Source: Muricoccus harenae (GTDB taxonomy: Bacteria > Pseudomonadota > Alphaproteobacteria > Acetobacterales > Acetobacteraceae). From it: DNA of 41,483 bases. Below the pieces are notes generated by a model that saw only the letters and a list, made by a program, of their open reading frames with translations, did not search any database and had not been told where the DNA came from. Of the stretch, positions 15,982-25,240 are shown piece after piece. The position numbers and the translations under genes were made by a program. Each line of letters begins with the position of its first letter. Position 1 is the first letter of the stretch. Location: the NCBI RefSeq assembly GCF_009848505.1, contig NZ_WWDL01000040.1:1-41483 (forward strand), given 5' to 3'.

Positions 15982-18264
15982 TCACGCCGCCTGCAGGCTC
16001 CGCTTCGGCGCCAGTTCCACAGCCTGCCTCAGCGCCTCCACCAGGGAGCCTTCATCCGCGATGCCCTTGCCCGCGATATCGAAGGCGGTGCCGTGGTCCA
16101 CCGAGGTGCGGATCACCGGCAGCCCGACGGTGATGTTCACGCCGGATTCCAGCCCCATCACCTTCACCGGGCCATGGCCCTGGTCGTGGTACATGGCCAC
16201 CACCAGGTCGAAGTCACCGCGGGCAGCGCGGAAGAACAGCGTGTCGGCGGGAAGCGGGCCTTCCACCTTCCAGCCCTCGGCTTGGCAGGCCTTGATGGCG
16301 GGAATGATCTTCTCCTCCTCCTCGCCTTGGCCGAAGAGGCCATTCTCGCCCGCATGAGGGTTGATGGCGCAGACGCCGATGCGTGGCTCGGCGATGCCGG
16401 ACTTCACCAGCGTCGCATGGCCGCGCGCGATCACGCGCTGCACCAGCCCGGGCTCGATCTTCCGGATGGCATCGATCAGGCCGATATGCGTCGTGACATG
16501 GATGACGCGCAGCTTCGGCGCCACCAGCATCATGGACACCTCCGGTGTGCCGGTCAGATGCGCCAGAAGTTCAGTATGACCGGGAAACTTGTGGCCAGCC
16601 GCATGCAGCGCTTCCTTCGACAAGGGGGCGGTGCAGATGGCGTCGGCCTCACCGGCCTCGACCAGGCGCGTCGCGCGCTCGATGTAGCGGTAGGCGCCCT
16701 CGCCCGAGAGGGAGGAGAGCTGGCCGAAGGGATGGCCGGCGGGGATGACACCGAGGTCGATGCAATCCGCCATTCCACGGGTGTAGCGTGCGCCTGCCGG
16801 GGTGGAGAGTGCATTCACCTGCAGGCCGGTCTTTACGATGGCATCCGCCTCGCGCAGGCGGGTGGCGTCGCCAATCACGAGCGGGCGGCAAATCGCATAC
16901 ACATCCTCCCGCGCAAGCGCCTTCATAATGATCTCGGGGCCGATGCCGGAGGCGTCACCCATTGTGATGGCGACGATGGGACGACCGTCGGTCTTGGCGT
17001 CGTTCTGGCTCATTTCACTATCCCTAGAGAGGGCGCGCAGCTGCTGCAGGCTGCGCAAGATGGTTCCGTCGTCGCCAAAGGCGCCGGCCTTGGTCATCAC
17101 CGGCACGTGCAGCGCACCCTGGGTGACGCCGAGCGGCACGCCGGGCTCGAGTTCCTCGAGTAGGCGGATGCCGTGGACGCCGAGATGGCTGAGCAGGGCG
17201 CATGCCGTCTCGCCGCCCGTGGCGAAAAGGCCACCCATGCGGGAGGCGACAGGGGTGAGCAGCGCCGCCAGGGATTCCGCCAGCGCCGCGCCCTGCGAGA
17301 GATCGGCATCGGGAGTGGCCGCGATCGCCACCAGCGTGTCGCGGCCCTCGGTCAGCGATTCTGCCATGGCGGCCGAAAGCGTTGCCCAGCGCGGGTCGAC
17401 CGGCCCCGCGCGCAGCAGCTCTGCGGGCACTTCGAAGGCTGTGGCGGCATCCTCCACCACCAGCCGGGCGGCGGCGGCGCGGGAGGCCTCGGCAATGCTG
17501 CCCACTACCACCAGCACGCCACCCCACAGCGCCGGTAGCGCCGGGGCATCGGCGTGACGCTCACCCGGCAGGGCGGCGGCGAGAGCCGCGGCGATGCCGC
17601 CTGAGCCAACCCAGAAGACACGCCCCGCGAGCGGCAGGCTGGCCTGCGCCAGAAGATCGAGATCGCCCGGCTCCTCGGCGTCGCAGACCACCGCATCGAG
17701 GCCATCATCCAGCGCCGCCTGCAGCGCCGCGGCCAGCGCGGCCTTCCCCTGCCGCAGCAAGCCCAGCGGCAGAAGCCGCGCCGACAGGCCGACGGATTCC
17801 AGCACCTCCGGAAGCACGGCGCTCGCGTAGCTGTGGTCGCGCGCCCAAAGGGGCGTGGCCTCCAGCGGCGTGCCGTTCATATGAACGCGCCCGCCTTCCG
17901 TGGTGCGCCCCGTGGCGGGAAAGGCGGGAGCCACGATGGCCAGCGCCCCCTGCCCGGCTTCCCGCAGGCTGCGGCAGGTCGCGGCCAGCTCCGCCGCCGG
18001 TTGCCCACGCAGGGTGGAGTCGATCTTCTTGATCAGGCCCTGCCCGACCCGGTGATGGGCGCGCAGCAGCGCGACGTGGCGCGCTGCCGCCGCTTCGGGC
18101 GACAGGCGGCGGCTGTCCGCATCCACGGCCAGCACGGCGGCCCCGGACGAAGCCTCGACGCCATGCCAGCCGACCGAGGCCTCCAGGCCGCGCCGCGCGA
18201 AGGCGATGCCGCAATCGGCGGCGCCGGTCAGGTCATCGGCCAGGATCAGCCAGCGCTGCGTCAT
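15982..18264 (-). CDS. fused four-carbon acid sugar kinase (OtnK/DtnK) - PdxA2 dehydrogenase
   Basis: One uninterrupted 760-residue frame carries two enzymes. Residues 1-417 are a DUF1537 kinase (DDLTGA at 10-15, KKIDSTLRG at 79-87, ATGGETA near 345), which phosphorylates D-threonate, D-erythronate or a similar four-carbon acid. Residues 418-760 are a PdxA2-type 4-phospho-threonate dehydrogenase; its metal histidines, by position, are in VTTHIG, NPHAGE and MYHDQGH (about His593, His637, His693). That enzyme oxidises and decarboxylates the phosphorylated acid to dihydroxyacetone phosphate. An internal ATG at 17013 with AGGGA about 9 bases upstream marks the ancestral pdxA2 start, with no stop between the parts. 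It overlaps kdgT by ATGA. The fusion would pass the phosphorylated intermediate between domains; separate initiation at 17013 is also possible. Confidence 0.85.
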   Translation of the reverse strand: MTQRWLILADDLTGAADCGIAFARRGLEASVGWHGVEASSGAAVLAVDADSRRLSPEAAAARHVALLRAHHRVGQGLIKKIDSTLRGQPAAELAATCRSLREAGQGALAIVAPAFPATGRTTEGGRVHMNGTPLEATPLWARDHSYASAVLPEVLESVGLSARLLPLGLLRQGKAALAAALQAALDDGLDAVVCDAEEPGDLDLLAQASLPLAGRVFWVGSGGIAAALAAALPGERHADAPALPALWGGVLVVVGSIAEASRAAAARLVVEDAATAFEVPAELLRAGPVDPRWATLSAAMAESLTEGRDTLVAIAATPDADLSQGAALAESLAALLTPVASRMGGLFATGGETACALLSHLGVHGIRLLEELEPGVPLGVTQGALHVPVMTKAGAFGDDGTILRSLQQLRALSRDSEMSQNDAKTDGRPIVAITMGDASGIGPEIIMKALAREDVYAICRPLVIGDATRLREADAIVKTGLQVNALSTPAGARYTRGMADCIDLGVIPAGHPFGQLSSLSGEGAYRYIERATRLVEAGEADAICTAPLSKEALHAAGHKFPGHTELLAHLTGTPEVSMMLVAPKLRVIHVTTHIGLIDAIRKIEPGLVQRVIARGHATLVKSGIAEPRIGVCAINPHAGENGLFGQGEEEEKIIPAIKACQAEGWKVEGPLPADTLFFRAARGDFDLVVAMYHDQGHGPVKVMGLESGVNITVGLPVIRTSVDHGTAFDIAGKGIADEGSLVEALRQAVELAPKRSLQAA

Positions 18265-19243
18265 TCCGCCGCTTCCACGCGGGCCGTGGCCGGTACGGCA
18301 CTAACCCGGCGGGCCGTCCAGGCGGTGAGCAGCGGCACCAGCACGGTGGTGACGATGACGGCCGCAGCGACGAGGATGGTGGCATGGGCCGCCGCCGGCG
18401 CATAAACCGGGTTGGCGGCGGCCACGATGGCCGGCACTGCCGCCGCATTGCCCGCAGTGGAAGCCGCCGCAACGCCCGCCACACCCGTGCCGCCGATTGC
18501 GCGATCCGCGAGGAACAGCGGGATGCCGGTGACGACCACCACGGCCAGGCCCAGGCCCAGCCCGAGAAGCCCCGCCTGCCAGACCTTCCCGAGGTCCAGC
18601 CCGCTGCCGAGGGCGAAGGCGAAGAAGGGGATCATCACGGGGATGGCGCGGCTGAGGAAGTCGCGCATGTCACGGTCGAGGTTGCCCAGGATCATGCCGA
18701 CGACCAGCGGCAGGATGGAGCCCACCAGCGTGGGCCAGGGAAAGGCGGAGAGACCGGCCACGCCCAGCGTCACCATGGTCAGGAAGGGGCCGGATTCCAG
18801 CGTCATCACGGTATAGGCGCCGACGTCGCGCGGCTCGCCGTACTGGCCCATCAGGGCCATGTAGAGGCCACCATTCGTGTCGTTCATGGCGGCGACGATG
18901 GCGAGGGTGGAAAGCCCGGCGAAGACGCCGGAGGAGATTGGCGCCTCGCCAAGAATCTGGCCGAAGATCACGCCCAGCAGCACGGCCATGCCGACCTTCA
19001 CGCCGAACAGCGTGCCGCCCTTCTTGAGGATGTAGGGTGTCGCCTTGAAGTCGATGCTGGCGCCCATGCAGACATAGAACACCGCCAGGATGGTCAGCGC
19101 CCCCGTGAAGAGCGCCCCGGTGAAGGAGCCGAAGAACTTCGGCGTGTCCGGAAAGAAGGTGGCGATGATGGCCCCGAGGGCGAGGGGGACGACCATCATG
19201 CCGCCCGGACCTTCTCGATCGCGCGCTTGATGGGGATTTGCAT
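18261..19243 (-). pseudogene. 2-keto-3-deoxygluconate permease-type transporter (KdgT), frameshifted near start
   Basis: From 19199 to 18261 the frame encodes a KdgT-family permease of about 310 residues ([57 protein letters not shown]). The normal N-terminus is found in a different frame: ATG 19243 with ribosome site GAGGA 7 bases upstream encodes [12 protein letters not shown], then hits TGA. Restoring one C near 19205-19209 would give the family-typical [10 protein letters not shown]. The base is either truly lost or missed in a G/C run during sequencing. Translation from ATG 19199 could still make a permease lacking about 15 cytoplasmic residues. It heads the threonate-type operon and overlaps the kinase-PdxA2 gene by ATGA, so its likely cargo is a four-carbon sugar acid. 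Confidence 0.75.
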
Positions 19244-19443
19244 AGGGACGTCCTCGGCTCGGCGCGTGGAATGAATGCACGCAGGGGCGGAATGGCCTGC
19301 GTGCTTCCCTCCCGACTGGCGGGAAGTCTATCGTGGTTTTGCGCGTTTCGAGCAATTTTCTCGCAAGAACGACCAGTTGATGCAGTGCGGGCTGCAACAA
19401 TCCCGGAATAACATACCGGAATAAATGATCCGGGCGACTGAAG

Positions 19444-19464
19444 AGTGCTCCCTAACCGAGCACT
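19444..19464. promoter_or_regulatory. perfect 7-7-7 palindrome, operator or terminator
   Basis: AGTGCTC, 7-base spacer, GAGCACT. On the plus strand it is followed by ATTTTG, so it could also end a leader transcript. Its position between two divergent operons favours an operator. The binding protein is unknown. Confidence 0.45.
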
Positions 19465-19563
19465 ATTTTGCGCGAAACAAGCCTTTCCACCGCACGGGCG
19501 CACTGACCCAATCTTTCATTCTGAATCCGGCATGGCCGACGGGCAGGTCCGGAAGCCAGTCGC

Positions 19564-19577
19564 GGCCTGACACTTGC
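19564..19577 (+). promoter_or_regulatory. candidate sigma-54 (-24/-12) promoter of the ABC importer
   Basis: GG at 19564-19565 and GC at 19576-19577 are separated by exactly 10 bases within CGGCCTGACACTTGCT, matching the GG-N10-GC rule and the TTGC box. Transcription would begin about 19589, leaving a short leader with the AGGAGGA ribosome site of the binding-protein gene. A single match like this can arise by chance. Confidence 0.3.
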
Positions 19578-19611
19578 TTGTGACCGCTCCAGACCCAGGA
19601 GGAACCCTTCC

Positions 19612-20565
19612 ATGCCGACGCATCGCCGCACCCTGCTGGCCGGGATCAGCACCGGCCTCGTGGCCGCCCCCTTCGTCGCCCGCGCCCAGGGCACCACGGT
19701 GAAGATGGGCGCGCTCAAGCTCATCCACTCCATCTCCCCGCATTTCTACGAGCGCTTCATGCCGGCCGGCATGAAGGTGGAGGTGATCCCCTTCGAGAGC
19801 CCGACCGAGGGCAAGAACGCCGTCGTCACCGGCTCCGTCGATTTCGGCGCCTTCGGCATCGCGGCCGGCATCCTCGGTGCCGCCGCACGCGAGCCGGTGG
19901 TGGTGGTCGGCTCCTGCTGCGACAAGGGAATGGCGATCATCGCCCAGACCAGCCAGAACATGACCAGGTTCTCCGAGCTGCGCGGCAAGCGCGTCGGCGT
20001 CTGGCCGGGCTCCACCCAGGAGGTCTTCTTCCTCGAGCGCCTGCGGATGGAGGGCATGACCATCCGGGACGTGCAATCCGTGCGCGTGTCCTTCAGCGAG
20101 ATGCCGATCATGCTCGCCCGTGGCGACATCGACGCCTATGTCGGTGCCGAGCCCGGCCCGGGCGTCAGCATCTCCAGCGGTGCTGGCAAGCTGCTGGAAT
20201 ACCCCTATTCCACGCCGATGGGGGCGCTGAACATGATTTTCGCCGCCCATGCGGATACGGTGAAGAACAGGCCGGAACTGGTGCGAACCATGCTGAAGGT
20301 GCACCGCCAGGCGAGCGAATACGGCATGGCCAACCCCAATGAGACGATCGAGATGGCGGTCCAGAAGCTCGGCATGCGGCGCGACGCGCTGGAGATCAGC
20401 ATCAAGAACGTCGACCTGAACTGGCAGATGACGCCGGCCATGATCCAGGCCTCGAGGACCTATGCGGAGCACATGCTGTCGCTACGCCAGATCCGCGCGG
20501 CGCCGGATTTCGCCACCTTCTTCGACACGCGCTTCTCCGACGAACTGGCCCGCTCCGCCGCATGA
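19612..20565 (+). CDS. ABC transporter substrate-binding protein (nitrate/taurine/NMT1 type)
   Basis: A 317-residue exported solute-binding protein. The N-terminus MPTHRRTLLAGISTGLVAAP is a signal peptide with an Arg pair and cleavage near ARAQG. The mature protein follows the periplasmic binding fold of the SsuA/TauA/NrtA/THI5 group: KLIHSISPHFYERF, GSVDFGAFGIAAG, LRGKRVGVWPGSTQEVFFLE and RGDIDAYVGAEPGPG. Ribosome site AGGAGGA lies about 8 bases before the ATG. It is the first of three overlapping genes for a complete importer. The cargo may be a sulfonate, nitrate-like anion, pyrimidine precursor or aromatic acid and cannot be told from sequence. Confidence 0.9.
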   Translation: MPTHRRTLLAGISTGLVAAPFVARAQGTTVKMGALKLIHSISPHFYERFMPAGMKVEVIPFESPTEGKNAVVTGSVDFGAFGIAAGILGAAAREPVVVVGSCCDKGMAIIAQTSQNMTRFSELRGKRVGVWPGSTQEVFFLERLRMEGMTIRDVQSVRVSFSEMPIMLARGDIDAYVGAEPGPGVSISSGAGKLLEYPYSTPMGALNMIFAAHADTVKNRPELVRTMLKVHRQASEYGMANPNETIEMAVQKLGMRRDALEISIKNVDLNWQMTPAMIQASRTYAEHMLSLRQIRAAPDFATFFDTRFSDELARSAA

Positions 20566-21362
20566 CGACGCTGACCGGGCGCGCGGCCTCCGCGCGCCAG
20601 GCGGTGCTCGCCATCCTGGTGCCCCTGGCGGGGCTGCTCGCCTGGCACCTGGTGACATCCGGCCGCCCTTACAGCCTGATCCCCCCGCCCGCCGAGGTCG
20701 CGGTCCAGCTCTGGGACCTCGCCTTCGGCGGCGTGTGGGAGGATGCCTTCAGCGCCACCCTCCTCACCCACATCCTGGCCAGCCTCGTCCGCGTCTATGG
20801 CGGCTTCGCCCTCGCCGCGCTGGTGGCCCTGCCGCTGGGGATGCTGATCGGGCGCGTCCGGGTCGTGCGGGAACTGCTCGATCCCTTCCTGCAGATCCTG
20901 CGGCCCGTGCCCGTCACGGCCTGGCTGCCGCTCTCCATGATCGTCTTCGGCCTCGGTCCGCGCTCGGCCTTCTTCCTGGTTTTCCTGGGCGCCTTCTTCC
21001 CGATCCTGCTGAACACGATCTTCGGCGTCCGCAACGTGGAGCCGCGGCTCTTCGAGGCGGCGCAGATGCTGGGCGTCTCCCGTCAGGCGCTGTTCTGGAA
21101 GGTGGTGCTGCCGGCCTCCCTTCCCTCCATCTTCACCGGCCTGCGCCTGGGCCTCGGCTTCGCCTGGGTGGTGATCGTGGTGGGCGAGATGACGGGTGTG
21201 CAGACCGGCCTCGGCGCCATCATCATGGAAGCCCGCCAGCTCTCGCGCACCGACATCGTCATCGCGGGCATGATCGTGATCGGCGTCCTCGGTTTCCTCT
21301 CGGACCGTATTGTCCAACTCATCGGCCAGCACCTGCTGCGCTGGAGCCCCCAACATGGCTGA
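20562..21362 (+). CDS. ABC transporter permease (nitrate/sulfonate type)
   Basis: A 266-residue inner-membrane protein with about six helices, the SsuC/TauC type. The coupling EAA loop is FEAAQMLGVSRQALFWKVVLPASLPSIFTGLRLGLG, seen here as EAAQMLGVSR followed by the VVLPASLPSIFTGLRLG stretch. Its ATG overlaps the stop of the binding-protein gene (ATGA at 20562-20565) and its end overlaps the ATPase gene by 8 bases, so the three are translationally coupled. Two copies form the channel. Confidence 0.92.
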   Translation: MTTLTGRAASARQAVLAILVPLAGLLAWHLVTSGRPYSLIPPPAEVAVQLWDLAFGGVWEDAFSATLLTHILASLVRVYGGFALAALVALPLGMLIGRVRVVRELLDPFLQILRPVPVTAWLPLSMIVFGLGPRSAFFLVFLGAFFPILLNTIFGVRNVEPRLFEAAQMLGVSRQALFWKVVLPASLPSIFTGLRLGLGFAWVVIVVGEMTGVQTGLGAIIMEARQLSRTDIVIAGMIVIGVLGFLSDRIVQLIGQHLLRWSPQHG

Positions 21363-22113
21363 ACTGCCCATCCTCTCCATCGAGGAGGTGACGAAGAACT
21401 TCGCCTTCCAGGGCAGCACCGTCACCGCCCTCGCTTCGGCGGACCTGACCATCCGCAAGGGGGAATTCATCTGCCTCATCGGTCCTTCGGGCTGCGGCAA
21501 GTCGACCTTGCTGCGGATGATCGCAGGCTTCGAGACAGCCACCGAAGGAAGGCTGAAGATGTGGGACAAGCCCGTTTCCGGCCCAGGGCCGGAGCGCGGC
21601 ATGGTGTTCCAGGATTACGGCCTCTTCCCCTGGCTCACCGTCTCCCAGAACATCGGCTTCGGTCCCGCCGCACGCGGTGCCGGCAAGGCCGAGGTGGCGA
21701 AGACGGCCGATCGCTTCACCGCCATGGTGGGGCTCGACCGCTTCCGCGATGCCTATCCGCACCAGCTTTCCGGCGGCATGAAGCAGCGCGTCGCCATCGC
21801 CCGCGTGCTGGCGAATGACGCAGAGGTCGTCCTGATGGACGAGCCGTTCGGCGCTCTGGACGCCATGACCCGCGAGAACCTTCAGGCCGAGCTTCTGGAG
21901 ATCTGGGCGGCGAACAAGCTGACCGTCCTCTTCGTCACCCATGCCATCGAGGAGGCGATCCTGCTGGCGGACCGGATCGTGGTCATGTCGCCGGGGCCGG
22001 GGCGGATTGTGTCGGATGAGACAGTGCCGCTCGCCCGGCCGCGGGACCCGACATCACCGGAGTTCAATGCGCTGCGGCGGCGGTTTTCGGGGATGCTCGG
22101 AAGTCATCACTGA
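21355..22113 (+). CDS. ABC transporter ATP-binding protein (nitrate/sulfonate type)
   Basis: A 252-residue ATPase. The Walker A motif GPSGCGKST is at 43-51, the Q-loop in [13 protein letters not shown], the signature LSGGMKQR, Walker [13 protein letters not shown] and the switch histidine in [10 protein letters not shown]. The layout is that of SsuB/TauB/NrtD. The start at 21355 follows from the conserved N-terminus and lies 8 bases inside the permease gene. It powers the importer formed with the two preceding genes. A dispersed double-hairpin repeat begins 4 bases after its stop. Confidence 0.94.
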   Translation: MAELPILSIEEVTKNFAFQGSTVTALASADLTIRKGEFICLIGPSGCGKSTLLRMIAGFETATEGRLKMWDKPVSGPGPERGMVFQDYGLFPWLTVSQNIGFGPAARGAGKAEVAKTADRFTAMVGLDRFRDAYPHQLSGGMKQRVAIARVLANDAEVVLMDEPFGALDAMTRENLQAELLEIWAANKLTVLFVTHAIEEAILLADRIVVMSPGPGRIVSDETVPLARPRDPTSPEFNALRRRFSGMLGSHH

Positions 22114-22116
22114 TGG

Positions 22117-22176
22117 CCCCAGGGGCGTCGCCCCTGGCCCCCCGGCCAGGGTGGGAAGGCCCATGCCGGACCCCGC
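22117..22176. repeat. dispersed double-hairpin repeat, copy 2
   Basis: It opens with the same CCAGGGGC/GCCCCTGG hairpin as copy 1 (22119-22126 with 22130-22137, loop GTC) and closes with the same CCGGACCCCGC. The second hairpin is more diverged than in copy 1. It lies just after the ABC operon and may act as its transcript end. Confidence 0.55.
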
Positions 22177-22227
22177 CTCAAGACAGCGGCGGTTGCGGGG
22201 CCCGGCGCCGCGTGATTGGTTCCGGCC

Positions 22228-22617
22228 ATGCCCCCCGCGAAGCGTGCATCCCGACCGAGCGACGAAGCCGGGCCGCGCCTCAGCATCCGCCTGGATCTCG
22301 GCGGCGGGCTGCGGATCGGGCCGGGCAAGGTGCGCCTGCTGGAGGAGATCGGCCGGGCAGGCTCCATCTCAGCGGCGGGGCGTGCCCTCGGCATGTCCTA
22401 TCGCCGCGCCTGGGAGTTGGTGGAGGCGCTGAACAGTGGGTTGGGCCGGCCGGTCGCGGAAACGGCGGCCGGTGGCGCGGGCGGTGGCGGGGCACGGCTG
22501 ACGGCCCTGGGCGAAGCAGTGGTGCAGGCTTATCGCGCCATCGAGGCCGAATCCAACGCCAGCGCCGCGGAGCGCCTCGCGACCCTGGCCGCCGCCAGCG
22601 GTGGTCCTCACGCCTAA
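22228..22617 (+). CDS. ModE-like winged-helix regulator, DNA-binding domain only
   Basis: A 129-residue protein with a LysR/ModE-type winged helix at about 28-105. Family features are [39 protein letters not shown], seen here as [27 protein letters not shown] and LVEALN, and the Gly-rich wing [11 protein letters not shown]. The molybdate-binding (MOP/TOBE) domains of full ModE are absent, so it belongs to the short ModE-like class whose ligand is uncertain. A TTG at 22216 is an alternative start. It lies between the ABC importer and selO in the same direction, but no molybdate genes are nearby. Confidence 0.8.
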   Translation: MPPAKRASRPSDEAGPRLSIRLDLGGGLRIGPGKVRLLEEIGRAGSISAAGRALGMSYRRAWELVEALNSGLGRPVAETAAGGAGGGGARLTALGEAVVQAYRAIEAESNASAAERLATLAAASGGPHA

Positions 22618-22667
22618 GCGATGGCCTGGGCCTTGTTTCGGGACGGCCGGGCATCGATCTGCCGGGC

Positions 22668-24179
22668 ATGAGCATTTCGGACTCCGGCACGCTTGAGGCG
22701 GCCCGCGAGGGTGGAGCAATCCGCTTCACATTCGACAACTCCTATGCGCGCCTGCCCGACCGCTTCTACGCGCGGCTGGACCCCACCCCGGTCGCCGCGC
22801 CGCGCCTGCTGAAGCTGAACACGGCGCTGGCGGAGCGGCTTGGCCTCGACCCTGCTGCCCTCGCCACGCCGGAGGGGGCCGCCATCCTCGCCGGCAACCG
22901 CGTGCCGGAAGGGGCGGAGCCCATCGCCACCGCCTATGCCGGGCACCAGTTCGGCAATTTCGTGCCCCAGCTTGGCGATGGCCGTGCCATCCTGCTGGGC
23001 GAGGTGGTGGCGCCCGACGACAAGCGCTTCGACATCCAGCTCAAGGGCTCCGGCCGTACCCCCTTCTCCCGGGGTGGCGATGGCCGCGCCGCCTTCGGCC
23101 CGGTGCTGCGCGAATACCTGGTCAGCGAGGCGATGGCCGCGCTTGGCATCCCGACCACCCGCGCCCTTGCCGCCGTCGCCACCGGCCAGCCAGTCATGCG
23201 CGAAACGCCCCTGCCGGGCGCCGTGCTGACCCGCGTGGCTTCCAGCCATATCCGCGTCGGTACCTTCCAGTTCTTCGCCGCACGCGGGGATGTCGAAGCT
23301 CTGCGGATCCTCGCCGACCACGCCATTGCGCGCCATTACCCCGAGGCGGCCCAGGCGGCGAACCCTTACCGCGCCTTCCTCGAAGGCGTGGTGGCGCGGC
23401 AGGCCGCGCTGGTCGCCCAGTGGATGTTGATCGGCTTCATCCATGGCGTGATGAACACCGACAACACCTCCATCTCCGGCGAGACGATCGATTACGGCCC
23501 CTGCGCCTTCATGGACGCCTATGACGCGGCCACGGTGTTCAGCTCCATCGATCAGATGGGCCGCTACGCCTATGGCAACCAGCCGCGCATCATGCAGTGG
23601 AACCTGGCAAGGCTGGCGGAAGCGGCGCTGCCCCTGCTCGGAGAAACGGAGGAAGCGGCGCTGGCCGTCGCCAACGAGGTGCTGGCCAGCTTCGCTCCCG
23701 CCTTCGAGGGCCCCTATATCGGCGGGCTGCGCACCAAGATCGGCCTTTCGGGGGACCGCATGGGCGACGCAGCCCTGGCTGGTGACCTGCTGAAGGCGAT
23801 GGCGGAGAATGGCGCTGATTTCACCCTCACCTTCCGCCGCCTCTGCAGCGCCGCAGAGGATGAGGCCGCCGATACGCGGGTGCGCAGCCTCTTCACCGAT
23901 CCTGCGGCCTATGACGCCTGGGCCCCCCGCTGGCGGGCCCGGTTGGCTGAGGAAGGCGATCCGGCGGCGCGGGCCGCCGCCATGCGAGCGGTGAACCCCG
24001 CCGTTATCCCACGCAACCACCTGGTGGAGGCGGCGCTGGAGGCGGCGATGCAGCGCGACGATCTGGCCCCCTTCGAGGCGCTGCTGGACAGCCTGTCCCG
24101 CCCCTATGAGGACCAGCCGGGAGCGGACGAACCGCCCACCCCGGCCGAGATGCCCTACATGACCTTCTGCGGCACCTGA
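22668..24179 (+). CDS. selO: protein adenylyltransferase SelO (YdiU/UPF0061)
   Basis: A 503-residue pseudokinase-fold enzyme that transfers AMP to Ser, Thr or Tyr of other proteins. Family motifs are [20 protein letters not shown] (88-106), [20 protein letters not shown] (121-140, Lys126 expected to contact ATP), [19 protein letters not shown] (about 263-281, with catalytic-loop Asp265/Asn266 and metal-binding Asp275) and the C-terminal YMTFCGT with the conserved cysteine that forms a redox disulfide and is selenocysteine in animals. The ATG at 22668 fits the usual length. It is linked in the family with oxidative-stress control of metabolism. It stands alone, convergent with the Bug protein gene. 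Confidence 0.94.
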   Translation: MSISDSGTLEAAREGGAIRFTFDNSYARLPDRFYARLDPTPVAAPRLLKLNTALAERLGLDPAALATPEGAAILAGNRVPEGAEPIATAYAGHQFGNFVPQLGDGRAILLGEVVAPDDKRFDIQLKGSGRTPFSRGGDGRAAFGPVLREYLVSEAMAALGIPTTRALAAVATGQPVMRETPLPGAVLTRVASSHIRVGTFQFFAARGDVEALRILADHAIARHYPEAAQAANPYRAFLEGVVARQAALVAQWMLIGFIHGVMNTDNTSISGETIDYGPCAFMDAYDAATVFSSIDQMGRYAYGNQPRIMQWNLARLAEAALPLLGETEEAALAVANEVLASFAPAFEGPYIGGLRTKIGLSGDRMGDAALAGDLLKAMAENGADFTLTFRRLCSAAEDEAADTRVRSLFTDPAAYDAWAPRWRARLAEEGDPAARAAAMRAVNPAVIPRNHLVEAALEAAMQRDDLAPFEALLDSLSRPYEDQPGADEPPTPAEMPYMTFCGT

Positions 24180-24186
24180 ACGGCGC

Positions 24187-25164
24187 TCAGCCGTCCAGGC
24201 GGATGCCGAGTTCCTGGATGAGCGGGCGCCAGGTGGCGTTCTCCGCCTTCACGAACTCGGCCATCTGGGCGGCGCTGTGGGGCACGGCCTCCACGCCCAT
24301 CTCCTGCATGTGCCGGGACATCTCCGGGCTTTCCACCGCCGCCCGCATCATCGTGTTCAGCCGCGAGACGATGGCGGGCGAGGTGCCGGTCGCGACGCAG
24401 ACGCCCTGCCAGCCATAGGCAACGGTATTTGGATAGCCGAGCTCGATCGCCGTGGGCACATCCGGCAGGCTGGCCGCACGCCGGTCGCCCGCCACTAGCA
24501 GCGCGCGGATGCGGGCACCCTTGATCGAAGGCAGGGCGCTGCTGGCATCCAGGACCGCACAATCCACCGAGCCGTCGAGCACGCCGTTCAGCGTGGCAGG
24601 CGTGCCACGGTAGGGAACATGCGTCGCATCCATTCCGGAGCGCCGCTTCACCACCTCCATCGTCAGCTGGTGCGGCGAGGCCACGGCGGGCGTGCCATAG
24701 GTGACCGCCTTCGCCTTCGCCGCCGCCAGCAGCGCCGCGAAATCCTTGAAGGGACTGTCCTGCCGCACGACGAGCAGCATCGGGAAGCGCCCGATGAAGC
24801 CCACGCTCGTCAGGTCCTTGTCCGGATCGAAGGGAAGCCTGGCGTAGAGCGCCGGGTTGTAGACCAGCACGCCATTATCGACATGCAGCAGGCTGTAGCC
24901 ATCCGCCGGCGCACGGATCACCGTCTCGGTCGCGACGATGGCGCCGCCGCTCGGACGGTTCTCCACCACGATGGACTGTCCCAGCGCCGGCGTCATCTGG
25001 CGCGCCATCATGCGCGCGAAGACGTCGCTCGCGCCGCCCGGTGCATAGCCGACCACCCAGCGCAGCGGGCGGTCGGGCCAGCTGCCCTGCGCCTGCGCAC
25101 GGGATGACAACGCCACGCCCCCGGCGCCGAGCGCCAGACGGGCCAAATCCCTTCGACCGAACAT
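24187..25164 (-). CDS. Bug-family tripartite-tricarboxylate binding protein (TctC-like)
   Basis: A 325-residue periplasmic solute-binding protein of the Bug/TctC family. The signal peptide MFGRRDLARLALGAGGVALS carries a twin arginine and is followed by the typical QGSWPDRPLRWVVGYAPGGASDVFAR and FVVENRPSGGAIVATE-like segments. No TctA or TctB membrane genes are near, as is usual for orphan Bug proteins in this group. It is the last gene of the seven-gene operon starting with the NicX-like gene, 76 bases after the dehydrogenase gene. It may therefore bind the substrate of that pathway, probably a carboxylate. Confidence 0.9.
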   Translation of the reverse strand: MFGRRDLARLALGAGGVALSSRAQAQGSWPDRPLRWVVGYAPGGASDVFARMMARQMTPALGQSIVVENRPSGGAIVATETVIRAPADGYSLLHVDNGVLVYNPALYARLPFDPDKDLTSVGFIGRFPMLLVVRQDSPFKDFAALLAAAKAKAVTYGTPAVASPHQLTMEVVKRRSGMDATHVPYRGTPATLNGVLDGSVDCAVLDASSALPSIKGARIRALLVAGDRRAASLPDVPTAIELGYPNTVAYGWQGVCVATGTSPAIVSRLNTMMRAAVESPEMSRHMQEMGVEAVPHSAAQMAEFVKAENATWRPLIQELGIRLDG

Positions 25165-25240
25165 GCAGCAGCCTCCGCCTAGATACCGTGAGTGCCGCCG
25201 TGCTGCCTCGCTTCGTCCCTAGTCTTCGTTCCGCGCCAGT

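Larger units (their letters stand above)
19244..19611. promoter_or_regulatory. divergent control region between kdgT-type operon and ABC importer
   Basis: The 368 bases hold several operator-like elements. TTGCG (19339-19343) faces CGCAA (19362-19366), enclosing CGAG/CTCG, a DeoR-like pattern. CCGGAATAA is repeated directly at 19403-19411 and 19416-19424 and is followed by TCCGG. AGTGCTC (19444-19450) and GAGCACT (19458-19464) form a perfect inverted repeat with a 7-base spacer followed by ATTTT. CGGCCTGACACTTGCT (19563-19578) resembles a sigma-54 promoter. No gene is seen inside. Confidence 0.5.
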
